This document shows positions 35,301-48,430 of a stretch of 64,000 bases of DNA, in pieces. The notes beneath the pieces were generated by a model. It was given only the letters and a program-made list of their open reading frames with translations. It had not been told where the DNA came from and searched no databases. The DNA is taken from NCBI GenBank assembly GCA_030386875.1, contig CM059564.1:66793436-66857435 (forward strand), read 5' to 3'. Numbering within the stretch: the first letter of the stretch is position 1; every line of letters starts with the position of its first letter. The DNA comes from Morinoia aosen (Eukaryota; Arthropoda; Malacostraca; Amphipoda; Talitridae). A program made the position numbers and the translations under genes.

Positions 35301-38300
35301 GCATCATAAATAACCATTGAGTCATTGTTATAACGCTATTCTCTAATCATGATCATCTTCATTATTCTACCATATGCAACTGCCAAAATCACGCATTGGT
35401 GTTGGACCTGAGGTGTACGCTACATGTGCACGCTGCCGCTGCTTAAGCGCGAGATTTCCGCTCAGTCGGGAAATATTGTGACGCGATGTTGCTCGAGCCT
35501 TCCCCAATGTTTGCTCTTTGTCTGCTCGCTTTGTGGGGGGCACGCAGAGCACGGGAGCGAGCTAGCGCTTATCCGACTTGTGTGTTTATTTTGATCTGCG
35601 GCTTGCTATTGCGCTTCGTGAATGCTCAAAGCGCGTGACTCGGGAGTTGATTAGAGCCATTCATAGCATATAGTTAAGGTATCTCATTAATACATTGCAC
35701 TTGTGAAAATATCATGTTACTTGGTGTGTGTTCACGCGCCCTTCTTGACTGACAGCTCGTAGAAGCTCAAACAGGCATTTGATTGTGCATTAACTGAATG
35801 GCCAGAGCGTGCGGTGGCCTAGGCTGAAGGGTAGCATAGATGCTATTCTGGGTGCCTCGCTATGGCTCACGTTATGTGACAAGTTGGATTAACCTTGTCC
35901 TAAATTTAGTTCGCTAGATTGTGTAGGTTCTGACATTCATTGATTGAGTTTGTCGTGCACTGTACAGAAAAACTATGTGTATACTCGCTGCTCTATTGCA
36001 CAATGCCATCCTTGTTTGGGTGCCTGTGAATTTGTTTATCAGCGTCCGCACCGTAAGCTGCTTCAAACGTGAAGAAAAAGTGTAAACAACTGCAGCTACT
36101 TGTTTTTGAACCGTTGTGAAGGAGTCAGGAATATAAGAACTTTCTATTTTGAATAAGTTTGTGAAAGTGCATAGGTTTGAATAGGTCGGCTTTTATAAAA
36201 GTAAAAACATTGACGCGATAAATTTTGTTAATTGAGACTGTACGAAGTCCTAATTTAAATTCACCATTTCACTTCACTTCATCGTAACATTTGTCCTCCT
36301 CGTGTCTCATATTCTCAAACTTTCATGGCAAATACTTGCAGCATAGTATTCGAGTACAGCAATGATTTTTTCTCGCTGCTGGTCGTTTTAAATTTGTTTT
36401 AATTATCAAGTTAGCTTAAGAAAGCATGCTATCCAGCGTTGGCTCATGGATGCAACACGCAAAAATTGAATGCTGTCGTTGCAGCGAAGGCTAAATTCAC
36501 AGTCGTATAACTCACTGAGTTGGCGTCCACGTGAGGCTCGTACGGTCAAGCACAAGTTCGCTACTCGAGCGCCTAGTTAGCGCCAAGCTTTCGTCGGGGC
36601 GTGAAAAAATAAACTGGTCCGAACTGACCGTATCAGGTTTGTTTGGCGGTGTCCGGCTCGTTACAAATGATTACACGCCGTGCGCATGGTGAATGCACCG
36701 TGCACACACGCTCGACCCAGCTATACTCAACCGACATCACGGCTAGGTCGTAGAATAAGGCCTGCTGAGCTCGTGTATGATATGTCCACCGCTCAATGTT
36801 GACAGCTCTCAACGCTACCTGATGCCTCCTGTGCGCGCTGCACAGGCCAATCGGCTTGGTCGTTAGCATTGGACGCATTCAACTGCGGCGAGACAATCAT
36901 GAGTTTTATTAAGAACTGGCCAAACTTTGTTAATTCGGACGAGAAGCGGTGCATTCAACGTGGTATGGCCGTTGGCATTGTTAATTCGGATGTTGTCGAA
37001 ATTTTGGTTCAAATTTTTAGTTTTTTGTGTGTGTGTTTTTAACCAGCAACTGCAAAATTGTCCACTACTTCTGGAAAAATGGTCTGATTTTAAGATAAAC
37101 GATTTCCTAAAAAGAGAAGGTTCAGCGGTTTTTCAAATAACTAAATTCCTCTGCGATTTGAATTGCCTTCGAAAATTTTTTCCGTCGGAATTTGGATGAA
37201 GTATTTTGTACCATCGCATTATATCATTTTCGTAGCCGTGAGTTTGATCTATTTTTTTTAGTTCTACTGTATGTACGTCATTTTGCTCTGAAGACATGAG
37301 TCTGGTACATGTTATGGTTGTCCCAATATATTTATGAGATGAATCGCACGCTGCACAGCGGTGGGCCTGACGGCCGCCCAGTGCTGTTACATTCAGACCT
37401 TGGTGCTGGTCATGAAGTCTTCATTAATCGCGTCAAAATAATTTACTGCATACCTTTCAGTCTGATAAAAATAACAGAAAACTCCATGTTACTTCATTAG
37501 GAATGTGTGACTGAATACGTAATTTGTTTTCTACGCGCTCTGTTAGTGCTCTGCTATTTAGGTGGTGATCAATGCGGCGATATGTTTCTGTCAGGAGGGT
37601 TGAGATGACTTGTGTTACGTCGAAGATGTGGTTCTTGGAGTGTACTGCGAGTTGCAATTTGTTGCAACCTTAGAAAAGTTGCGATATGTTTCAAAACTGT
37701 GGATTTAAAATTTTTCCCAACGACCATTGTTATTTTGCTGATTTTTTTACTAAAGAAACCGCTTAATACAGCTGATTTCTCGACACTTGAATCTTTGCAA
37801 CATTCAAGCTGTACTTGAGCTTTGCTTTTTGATGTTGCGCATTGATCGTCTCCTTTAATTGGTGTAAGATTATTTCTACTCCTCTGTTTTGTGGATGTAA
37901 GAATACTACGTTTGCATATGAGCTTCTACAACATATTTTGGAAAGTGAAGCCGTACGCCTTGTACAAATTGATGATTTGCTGTAATTAACTCGAAAAATT
38001 TATAGAAATAGACTTGAGTGATGAAATTTCCGCCAAAGTATGAGGAAATGCACTCAAAAATCAATGTACATGTGCTCCTGAAATCAAGCGGTGGTCGTCT
38101 CGTTCCTGAGATTAACGCCCTGCGCACGGTGACTGCACACATGCTAGGCCTAGCCACGCTCAGCCGACAGCGGTTGAACAAAAGCGCAGATGGCGCTTGT
38201 GTGGATGGCGCAAGGCGAGAAGTTACGTCAGATGCTGTTTACATCCAAAAAAGTGAAAAGGCTTCTCACTTACAAAGGCAAAGTTGGTTTTTAAATGAGC

Positions 38301-41300
38301 GGTGCACAGAACTTATTAGTTTTTTAATGCGAAGCTGATGACAATGTACGCTGTGAACCAAACTCATTTTTCAACGTAAAAAAGTAGAAATATACTTCTC
38401 CAAGGAGCTAAGTTGTACGTGTTTGTATTTTCTGCAGCTCTAGCTAAGGGTATGAAAACCTTTCCTACGCAGCTGCCTTCTGTCAATCAGTAATGTTTCA
38501 CGGCATCTGTTATGAATTATTAGGTCTAGTAAGGTAAGCGTTTTTTATAGTTTTCTTCTTTCTCTCTTCGGGCGGCCGACAAGCGTGCAATACAAAGTTC
38601 ATACTGAACCCTCAATTTCCATTTCTGGTTGGTTTTAAAGTTAGACATTTCAGTGAGACTGGACTAACTAAAGGTTAACTTATGCTGAACTAAAGGCATT
38701 TTTTTGCAGCATCTGCTACGTCCCACATACTCGACGTACCATGTTTTTCTTCAGCGCCACAGTTGACGTTGACGCATTACCTAGAGACAAAGTGTGAAGA
38801 TAAATGAGTTAACCACCTTATTTATTGAAACCGCGTACTGACGTTGGATGAGTCTGTGATGTTTGGGTTGACTTGATCTGTGAAGAGGCGCGTACTGGGT
38901 CGTGGCACTTGTTGTCAGAGATCAAGTTGCGATGTTGTTCGAAGAAAAAATTTTAAAATTGTGAGAATCGTCCTAAAGAACACTTCCCGTGCCGTGAAAC
39001 TCTAAAATAATTTATTTTCATCAATGCACGATGCTTTCCTACAGATCTCATTTTCGGCAACTTAATCTCTCGTAAATTTTTCCACTGGATCTCTTACTAC
39101 AATACTTTCGTTTCTACGCTGAAAGTAATCTAGTACAGGCTAGTGAAGTCTGTCATTGTTTTATTATTAAAAGGTACCTCTGCAATTTGTCTTCGAAGTA
39201 TATTATGTATTACTTCTCATAAAATCTTTCTCGGTGGTAATTTCAAAAATGACTCTTGCCATTCTGATATTCACTGTTAACGTTGCTGTAATATTCTAAC
39301 AACGCGTAGTTCTCTTTTAACTCCGTGAATACTAAGATGAAGAATAAGAAAAAAAGAGATTCATGCGGCCAGAACTCCAACCACGCGGCTGTAATATATA
39401 GTCTCACGTTCGCTACATGTAGTCCGTGCCGTGGTATGCTCATCATTTATATTAGCTTCAACCTCCTCGATCCCCGACTTTTTCTGAGGGCAGGTTCGTG
39501 TTGCGTAGCGATAATTTCTTATACTTGACGTTATTTACCATTAACTCCGACATTATTTCTCTTGAATCACTTGAAGTGCGAGTTAAGAGGAGCAGTGGGG
39601 GGTAGTGGAGAGCTGTATGCGCCTCCTCTTGCCCTCCCCTACCCAGCGCTGCCGACATGCCTCGCTTCCTGCGGAGGCTTATTTTAGGCTACAACAACAG
39701 ACCTGCTGCCCTCACTAACATGGACCTTTCCTTGGCGTTAGTGAGCGAATGGTGGCGCCGCGATCGAGTTCTGCATTTTTCAATTCAAGTTTCTTTGAAA
39801 TACCTATGTAAATAATGCAGGTCAACACGTGTGTCATTTTTATTTTTTGTTGATTTGATGCATGTTTTTTTTCTATCCTGTTATGTGTTGTACGACACCT
39901 GAAAAAACTGGATGTTGACTGAGTGTCCGTCAATAATTTCAACTATGAGTTCTCAATTTGGAGATATTTCTTCTCATGCTGCATTTGATAAATTGCGAGT
40001 GATATTACACGTCTTAAAATGTGAACTGGCATTTTACATAGAGTTGAGCTGTTGAGTTTGTAATTCTGAACTTTCTTGATTGCATCAAGTTTCAATTTTC
40101 CACTGACTTTTTTTTTTATTGTCGTATTCAATCTTCGTTTTCCCTAGAGTCCTTCATCGTATAATGAGAGTTTTTGAAGACTCCTTGCTAAATCATTAGC
40201 TATTGTGAAGTCATGTGTGCTTTCTAAACAAAGAACCTTTTAGCTCATTTGTTATGTTGAAATGAAATTTCTTAATGAGAACGCTTAATTTTTTAAAGGT
40301 CTAAATTCTGAGCCTGTGATTTTCCGGCGTGACATCGACAGGCTACGCTGCATCCTAAAATAATTCCCAATGCCCTTGTATGAATCGTGCCAAATAATAC
40401 AGTGTAGTAAATGCAGCAGGTTCTGTATCGAGTTATTCTGCTGTTTTCGGCCAGATGCACGCGCTTTCTCTTGCCCACCTACAAACGCCGCGCGCAGCTC
40501 CCATGTCCTGACTCCTCACAAGCGAGAGAGTAGATATCAACAACACTTCACTGTCGCCGGTGTGTTCCTCATCTTAATCTGATTTTTATTTCCTTAGTGC
40601 TTTGTCCCTGACTTGTTATATTGTCCCAATTATTAGGGATTCATATCACTTTCCCTCACTTCTATCCTCCCTTGTTTTATAGTTCTTTCCCTCCAACAGT
40701 CTCGGAGAGGCTTAACTGCCATTTATAAGGGACATAAAGTATTTTATGTCTCAATGAATCTCAACTGACACTGCCAAGTTAAGGGCTCTGATCGCCAAGT
40801 TAAGGGCTCTGAACTATAGTAAGAACACAACAAGGAGACCATGTGTATCATAATGCATCGAAAGCTTCGTTGAGATATGTTGAGTACTCCAAAATTTCAA
40901 TAATAACTGCAGTACTGCTCACTAAAGTAGCAGTGCGCTGCAGCTAAACGCCCTGGTATAGCTGCCATCGGAGGGAGGACGTTGCTACACAGCTCGTCTT
41001 CTTCGAAGAAATCGCGCTGGCGCCACCGCCTTCGCGCAGGTCGTATTTCGTTCTTCCCACCCTGGGGGCCTCGTACCCTGGGTGCTTGGGGAAATGCCAC
41101 CTGTTCTTTGAGAATGAAATAGCACGTTATATTTAAATGAAATAAGTTGTCAGAGAAGTATTGTTTTGAAGTTGCCTTCATATCGTACTGATTCTATGCG
41201 TTGTTTTCAAAATAGTGTCTTTAATTTTTGTGATACCAAGCTGCAAATTTTGGCTGAAAGTAGATGGGTTCTATAACTCACAGTAATAAATTGTTCTTAG

Positions 41301-44300
41301 TATACAATGAGGTCTACTTCTGAGTTGAAAAGGGATTTAATATATTTATTGTTTACATGTTAGCGTTAGCATTACAAGAGTTAAACCAGGAACAAGATAC
41401 AAAGAGTTATCACCAGGAGGCGCAGCCCTTTTCTGCTGAAATTTTCATCAGTGATTAAGGTAAGAAACATTAAAATTTCCTTTTACCCTACAATTCAAGA
41501 AATACCAAATACATACGTTAAATTTAAATACCAGTGTGTCACTTTCATTTTTAAGTTTCATCGTTGGCTGTAATTTTACTTTTTATGGGTGAGCTGATAT
41601 TTTGTACATTAGTTTAATTTTTGATAAATTCGGTGTCGGAAAGCCTCAAGTTACTTCTGAAAACGATTTTTATTTATTTTTAAACTGACGCTGGAGGGGC
41701 AAGAAATAAATAATTTCGTGATGAGAGTATTAGAACTCTTCCTGTAATTCTTGCTTTGTTATCCGCTTATTCTTCCCTCAACTCCCCTGCATTCATTTTT
41801 TTCACAACCCCTAGTTTTTCCTCCGTTCTCGCCGTATTCTATTATCCCTTCTTTCTGTCTTTCTGTCAACAGGTTTTCCTCTGCTCACACTTTAATTTTG
41901 TCTTCCACACTTATTCTAGCGCTACAATCATCTAATGTAAAAAATGAAAACTCTTAAAATGAATAAAGTTTGGATTTACTAACAGATTCTTCATCAAGCC
42001 CATGGTCAAGAAGAGTGTTTTAAAAGAAAATTGGCCGAACTCCTTCGTCAAAAATTAACAAAGAAAGCATTTGGAAGAGCAGCCACGTTGTCTTCAAGGC
42101 AAAGTGAGTGAATTTCAGCATAAACGTGCTGGCTGAGCGTACGCTCGAGTCCCCTTGGTTAATGCGAACTGATGGGGAATGAACAGCCTCTGCAGTTGGG
42201 AAATGGTCTGAACGAGCTGGAGTGATGAGCACATTACCGACCCCTAAATGGTGCAGCCTGCAGTCGCTGCTCGCGAGGAAATTCCTCCTCCATTTCCTCA
42301 ATTTTTTATCTACATTGTTTATGTGAATTAAACTGCAGGAAAAAAAATGAATTAAATCTTGACAATAAAGTTGAAACCCTCATTTTATTAGGACCAGTTA
42401 CTCCTGTGACGCGAGAAATTTATAGCAATTTGTCAAGCTTAAATTTTGTCCATCAGTTAGTATATTAATTTTATGGCTTTTTATGAGACACTTGGTTCGC
42501 TTTTATGAACGCCAATGTTAAAAAGTGCGGCAAAACTTAGCATTTGTGCTCATTACTATTTTTGTCATGTTTTTTGAGAAAAGTATTGCAGTAAGTTTCA
42601 AGCTAAAAGATGACCCTGAGAGGGTGGAGACGAGAGCCGACTGCGGTCGGAAATACCAGATATCCAACACTCGCAACTCCGTGCTATACCTACTTGAGAT
42701 TATCTACTATCTCTTGATCTTTTTTTGATGCTAAAAGTATCATCTTCATGAATACAGTGAATTTGTGTGAGCGAAAAGGCTACTTTTGTAGTTCTACCTA
42801 TTCTTTCGAAAGAGTTTCTCCCTCTATAATGGCCAATAAGCAACTTTGCTTCTGTGTTCTGGCCGTAGGCTATCGATGGGATTGTTCTTCAAATTTTTAT
42901 CTAGACTCTAGCTCCCAACAGAAGGAATGGTCTCTGAGAACCTGTAGACAATGCGTTTATTGATATTATTTCCTTTGAAGTTTCGCACCGAGTTAATAAT
43001 TCATCATCTGTTCCGTAACTATATAAGAACTTATGTTGAGGTTGTTGCAGTGTATCATCGTTTAATTCTCAGCACACAAAGATTAATCGCACTACCACAT
43101 CCTCCTAACTAACGCCGTTCTCGAGGTGACGCCCAGCTTGGAGATGTTTTGCCCGTCTTGAAGCCTGGAATGACATCAACTTAATTTATGGATTTTTAGC
43201 TCAATAATTGATATTATCGAACACATATATCATTCAGTAGATTATTTATTTTTATTTTATTTTGAACCATGTACGTGAATTACGTGGAATAATTGTTGGT
43301 ATCTTTCTTTACTGAAGTAAATTGTGTAGGGGAAATTGACGTCTGACTTTCGATTTGTCATATACCAGCCAGTGTTCAAAGCTCAAGCACTCTCATGTTT
43401 TCAAGATTATTTCTCCAATTCGTAGCCCAGCGCTGCTCGGTACTAGCGGGTACACCGAGTAACACCGGCACCTGCATAGCACCGTCGGCCGGGCGGCTTC
43501 TTCGGAATGTCCGCTTGTGCGGTGACAGTGCTCGTTTGCTAATTATGTAATGAGCTTCATTTTTGAAGCAGTGTAAAAACGAAGTTACTTGAATTTTGAG
43601 AAAGTGGGTCGATAAAACTAATGTGCTCTTACTAATTCATTGTCGTATAAATATTCTTCAATCAGTTTTCAGCGATCAAGAAATCGCCACCGAGAAAAAA
43701 TCATAAACCGTGGAATGTTCGTTGGTGTTTTTAAGATGTGTGTAGGGAATTCTAATCTTCAGCACGGATGGTGATGTAGGCATGTCATTGACACGGGACT
43801 TGGAACGACAGCAGAGACTCTAAGTGGATTTTGGAGCTGTGGGGCCGCTGAGAAGGTCTTGGTCGCCGATCTCAGCCTGTTGTGACCTGTCTGCTCCTGC
43901 TCTCTCGCTCATTTTTGTCTCTTCATTTAGAGTTCTGTGTAAAACTCTGCATTATTTTAAACGTGCAACAGCCTGCGACTTGTGCATAATTAAGCTCAGG
44001 TAGAGTTAGTATTTCCTTGATTGGTATTCAGAACTATTCCCAGTTGCTTAGATGCCTTCTAACTATTTAATGATTTGTTCAGAGTTTATGAAAATTTTAA
44101 CCATTTGAGTGACATTGTAGAGTAAACATCCGATATTAAATTCCTTAGTATTGCTAATATGAGTTGCTTAAAACCTTGTTCCAGGGCCTTTTAATAAGCT
44201 AACGTTCAACACGTTACTGTGTTGAATCCGCTCGTGATAAAATGGAGATTTATCTCAATTTCAACAACATCAGAAAACATTCTTGGTTCTATATGACTTG

Positions 44301-46314
44301 CAGTATCTTTCCCTCCATATATACATGACCTTAAGTGAGGTGTTACATGAAGTGAAGCTAATTTTTTTTTTACCAATTCCTGCGAGTTCAAAGCAAGTAC
44401 TATTGAGTTAAGACTGCACGGAACCTCCCATTTATCGAAGTGCATTTGATCAAACAGGTCAGAGTTGAATGAATTAAGCGCCGGTCTGAGAAATGTTGAA
44501 GGCATTTTCTGATCTCCACCACTGGTGGCGGGATTGACTCCTAGCGTTAAGTTGAGCTGGCCCTGTACGTTTATTTTGCCTGCATCGTGTTTGTTGACCT
44601 CAAACAAGTGTCCGCGGCCCCGGCTTGCTCCTGCTGCCGGCGCCAATGGACGGACAAAATATTAGTTAGCGCCACCACTGATCTGATGTAGTGTTATCTA
44701 ACACCAGAACCTTGCTGTGGTGAAGGCTTGCTGCGGCTCTTTAGTGTTTTACAGTAGTTCTTTCTTGAACTCAGAGTTTTAGTTCTTTTTTCTTATCTTG
44801 GTTATTACGATCACACTAATCTTTACATTTTCTTAGGTTAAAATTGATTCATTGTTCGTTTTTAAAAATAATTATGACTCTACCCTACACAATGTACTGT
44901 CCTATGAGGTATTATTTCTGAACTCATTCTAGTTTTATCTCAGTGCTTATAATTTTGTTACTGAAACGTTTGAACGTGTTTACACTTATTGGGCTGAAAT
45001 ATTTTCTTAATCGCATGATGATGATAGTAATAGTAGCAGGAGTGCTGATTTTGCACTATGCGTTGTTTCCCAAAGGTTTGCTCTTGAAGAATTAACTAGC
45101 TCGAGAAGGACCGACGTGTTTTGAACTGTTAGAGTTGTTCTTCAGAAGCTTTTTTTGGTACCTTTCCAGTTTACGCTTATATACATGATACCTTTCTCCA
45201 TATTAGGATTTATAATTCGCCATTATGTATTTTCTATCAGATTTGTATCATTGTATTTAACGTGTTATATTTTAAGATTATTTCGACTGCTGGTAAACGA
45301 TATTACGATGCGTTATTTGATCTCCTTTATCGGTTTCTTCTGATTACAATACAGGCCTCTTCCCCTTACTTCTTAGTCTTAACTTCGTGCTCGAAGCCGT
45401 AGGGTCGACTGAGAGAATTTCTTAAATTGCCTCAGGCTTTTTTTTTGTTCTCTCGAGGTTGGTGTCGTCGTGATGTGTGAAGACCAGCAGCCAGGAACAA
45501 CTGCTTTGTGCAGTGCCTGCTTACCGGCTAGAAAGACAAATGGGTACTAGTGCTTGCTTATGTTCGATGGGCGGGGTATGTAAATTTAGGACGAATTCTA
45601 TGTTCTAAATGCAAAAGAATAATCAGAAAATTATTAAGCTTAATTGATTGTATTATCTTAAATATACTTGACGAGTAACATAATTTATGGTGTAGGTTTA
45701 AGATGTAGTATTTTCTGTGTTTATTTTGAGAAAGAATGCTCTGAGTCATAACGAAGTCGTTAGAATACGGAACTAATATTCAAGAAATTATTTGTGAATG
45801 TTTTATGACCAAGTTAAGCGCTGCGTGTGCAGGCATTCGCGACATCTCTTAATGTACACAAATTTCGAAACTCAACTTTTTATAACCATCCCACAAATCT
45901 TATTTATGAAACATTTTCTTTGATATTATTAACATCCACGTCCTTTTCTTTGCTTTCCAATTTTGGAAACGATCGGCAAGTAATGGAATTTTAGGGAACC
46001 AATGTAATCTGCCCACATTTCGACTCGGCTTAAAGAGCAGCGCGAGACAAAAGCCTTGGCCTTGCCCTTCAGCTGATGCGGTTTGAGTTCTGACCTGGAC
46101 GCAGCCGGGTGGTGTCCCTGCTAACCTAAATGGGCGGGCCGTGTTCATTTCTACTGTAGTTCTGTTCTTTTAAAAATCATTAATGCTCAGTAGCTCATTC
46201 GATCTTGTGTGCGAAGCAACACTTGGGAAACAGTGATATATTTCTGGTTAAAGTGGTTGATCGTGCATTCAGTGGGTAAATAACGTAAAATATTGCTACG
46301 TTTTTGCGCTCACG
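32330..46314. other. Long spacer upstream of the gene
   Basis: Fourteen kilobases of AT-rich sequence with occasional GC-richer patches (for example 33900-34050, 36500-36880, 38080-38230, 40970-41090 and 43430-43510). Open frames reach 146 codons (minus strand, 44206-44646, starting at TTG), which is within chance for this length. I recognise no domain, RNA or intact mobile element. The end nearest 46314 should hold the promoter and 5' UTR of the gene; TCAGT-type initiator matches occur, but none is decisive. Confidence 0.5.
40773..40812. repeat. 21 bp tandem duplication
   Basis: GCCAAGTTAAGGGCTCTGA occurs twice at a 21 bp spacing. It is a simple local duplication. Confidence 0.95.
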
Positions 46315-48424
46315 ATGGCAGATGAGTCGAATAGTTCTTTTGAAGGATTATCTACCTGGGATTCTGAAGAGGATGTTTTGTCTTCTCGTCGTTCTGATGA
46401 TTCTACTTCTCTGTCGAGAGTTGAGAATGTAGTTGGATATGATGGCGCTAGCGCTTGCGTGACTACTGCTGTACATAAGATTGGTGATGTAGATGCTGTT
46501 TCTCCTCGGGAAACAGATCGGAAGTTCACCGGTAAACTCGCCCACGTAGAGCGGTCTTCGTTCTCTCGTTGCTCAGCAGACACAAGTCACCTTGTGCGAA
46601 AGTTTCCGATTCTTTCAGAACTGTGCGGTTTGACTGATGGTCTTTCCAGATCAACAACCTCTGAACTTGAGACATTTAAGGAATCTCTAATAGTAAATTT
46701 GCATCCATCGAGCATTGTTGAAGCTGTTGATGACCACCTTATAGAAAAAGCCTTGCTAGAATTGGCTAGTTCAGCTTGTCTCCCTGAAAATTTGAGTTCT
46801 TCCAGGACCCGCCCCAATAACATTTGTACCGAGAAAAATTTGGTATCTTTGCCGTCAACTTCAGTGTCATTGAAAGACACCCTAAGCATTCAAAAACTGG
46901 AAAGCGAGGACCGTAAGGCAAATGCAAGTGGTCTGATTCCCTTTGAAGAAGACAACGTTGGCCTTTCCGAGTACTCTCTCGGCAGTTGCGAAACATCGAG
47001 AGCAGATCCTTCAGCCTCGCCTGAAATAAGTAGTGTTCTGCAAAGTCTTCTTGAGATTAAATCAACCAATCCTCTTTCAAAATTCCGCAAGTGTGATCAA
47101 AGAAATTATATGCAAGTATCATCCGAAGGCATTATTAAGCAACTCTCAGGTTTTGAAATGCACTGTAATGAGACTTATTCTTCCAGCTTTGATGGAAATT
47201 TCACAACACATTCCATCATAATTAATCCCAACTACGCGGTACCAATAGATTGCTACACCAACTCGGAAGAACGTTCGATACGTAAAAAGTCTTCTAAAAT
47301 CAAGAAGGACAATTCACCTCAGAAGGAAGATGAGGCTAAAAATTTAATTGGGCTGAGGAATGTCCTTGGTAAGGCTTGTGATTCACGGCAGAATATTTGT
47401 CCTACTGCAGCATTACAGGATAGCGTTGGTTTCGCTAAATCCTTAGCTCCACAGTTGAATTCAAAATCATCCTTGCGGGCTAATCCCACGAGTTCAGTAA
47501 ACTCTCTGAGCATGAAAAGAAAGACTTCTCAAAGCCGCCTGAGAGGTAGGCTAGTGAACTCCAAGTTAGGTGCCCCCCACATCAAAATACAAGCTCCTCC
47601 CTTGTCATTACCCGAGAATGTTCAGAATGCACCTCGAAACACGGGTATTTTAGATTCACTTCTGACCTACATGCAAGTTCATCGAAATCAAAACAGTGAA
47701 GTTCTTCAGCATCCAGTGGTAGATTCCACACCTTTACTCTTTACTGAAAACATCAGATCATCGCAGTCGTCGGATAACTCTGATGATAAACTGAAGTTGA
47801 GAGCTCCTTTCAAATCCACACGAAGGTCGTTTTTAGCCAAATCCCACTCAAAATGTGTCGCTAAATCTGAAACCCCAAACCGGAAAATTTTTAGTCGGGC
47901 GTCACCTAAGAATGTGCCTTCTTTCTCTCTCACTGGTAGTGCGTTTGCGTTTCGAGATGTCTGTAGATCAATCATCGACTCTCGATTCGATGAATCCTCT
48001 CCTACTACCCTCATTCATGAACACTCCTTTGTTGAAGAGGTCGAAGAGCTTCAACAAAATTACAGCGGCTCATTTTGCGCCCTTGCCAATAGCAGCCAGT
48101 GTTCAAGCATAACATCGTCTGCGCTTGATGCCTCGAATGTTTCGGCAGATGTCAGCGATGGTGGCACAAATGAGAAGTACGTGAAAATATCTCGCGTGCT
48201 ATCACTGCTCACAAGCCCAGGGAAGGACAATAACTCCGGTCAGCAGCAGCGAGCTGTGACCGTTTCAAACCAAGACTCGCACAAGCCTATTATAAAAGCG
48301 CAACACAAAAAGTTAAGTTTCATCCGGCATCTCCCGTTTCGGAAGTCCAGCAGTTTCGCGGAAAAGGGAAACTTGCGTATCGAAACTGACGAAGCATTAT
48401 CCTCAACGAAGAAGAAAAAGCAAG
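46315..48424 (+). CDS. Unidentified Ser-rich protein, first coding exon
   Basis: The only strong gene in the window: an uninterrupted frame of about 703 codons from ATG at 46315 (context CTCACGATGG, a good initiation context) to a splice donor at 48424/48425. I do not recognise the protein. It is rich in serine and charged residues and looks largely disordered, with no enzymatic, membrane or zinc-binding signature. Visible features include an acidic start (about residues 1-30) and basic clusters at about 322-331 (IRKKSSKIKK) and 400-412 (MKRKTSQSRLRGR) that could be nuclear localisation signals. There are two LxxLL motifs at about 242-246 and 446-450. Three full proline-directed CDK-type sites occur: SPQK at 334, TPNR at 520 and SPGK at 634. 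A nuclear, phospho-regulated role is inference. Folded domains may lie in later exons. Confidence 0.8.
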
Positions 48425-48430
48425 GTGAGG
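48421..48430 (+). promoter_or_regulatory. Predicted 5' splice site
   Basis: CAAG|GTGAGG, with GT at 48425-48426, closely matches the metazoan donor consensus. It leaves the exon after the first base of codon 704 (phase 1). Translation continues 31 codons past the donor into an AT-rich stretch with a hydrophobic, composition-shifted tail (FTHSLLAVSIIDISVLVL), then stops at 48519. That tail is most likely read-through into the intron rather than a membrane anchor. Confidence 0.75.

Noticed and set aside
38018-38338. 106-codon plus frame overlapping a 91-codon minus frame
   Set aside because: GC-richer patch with mutually overlapping frames and no motif; chance cannot be excluded.
44206-44646. 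146-codon minus-strand open frame
   Set aside because: It starts at TTG, has no recognisable motif, and one or two frames of this length are expected by chance in 64 kb of such sequence.
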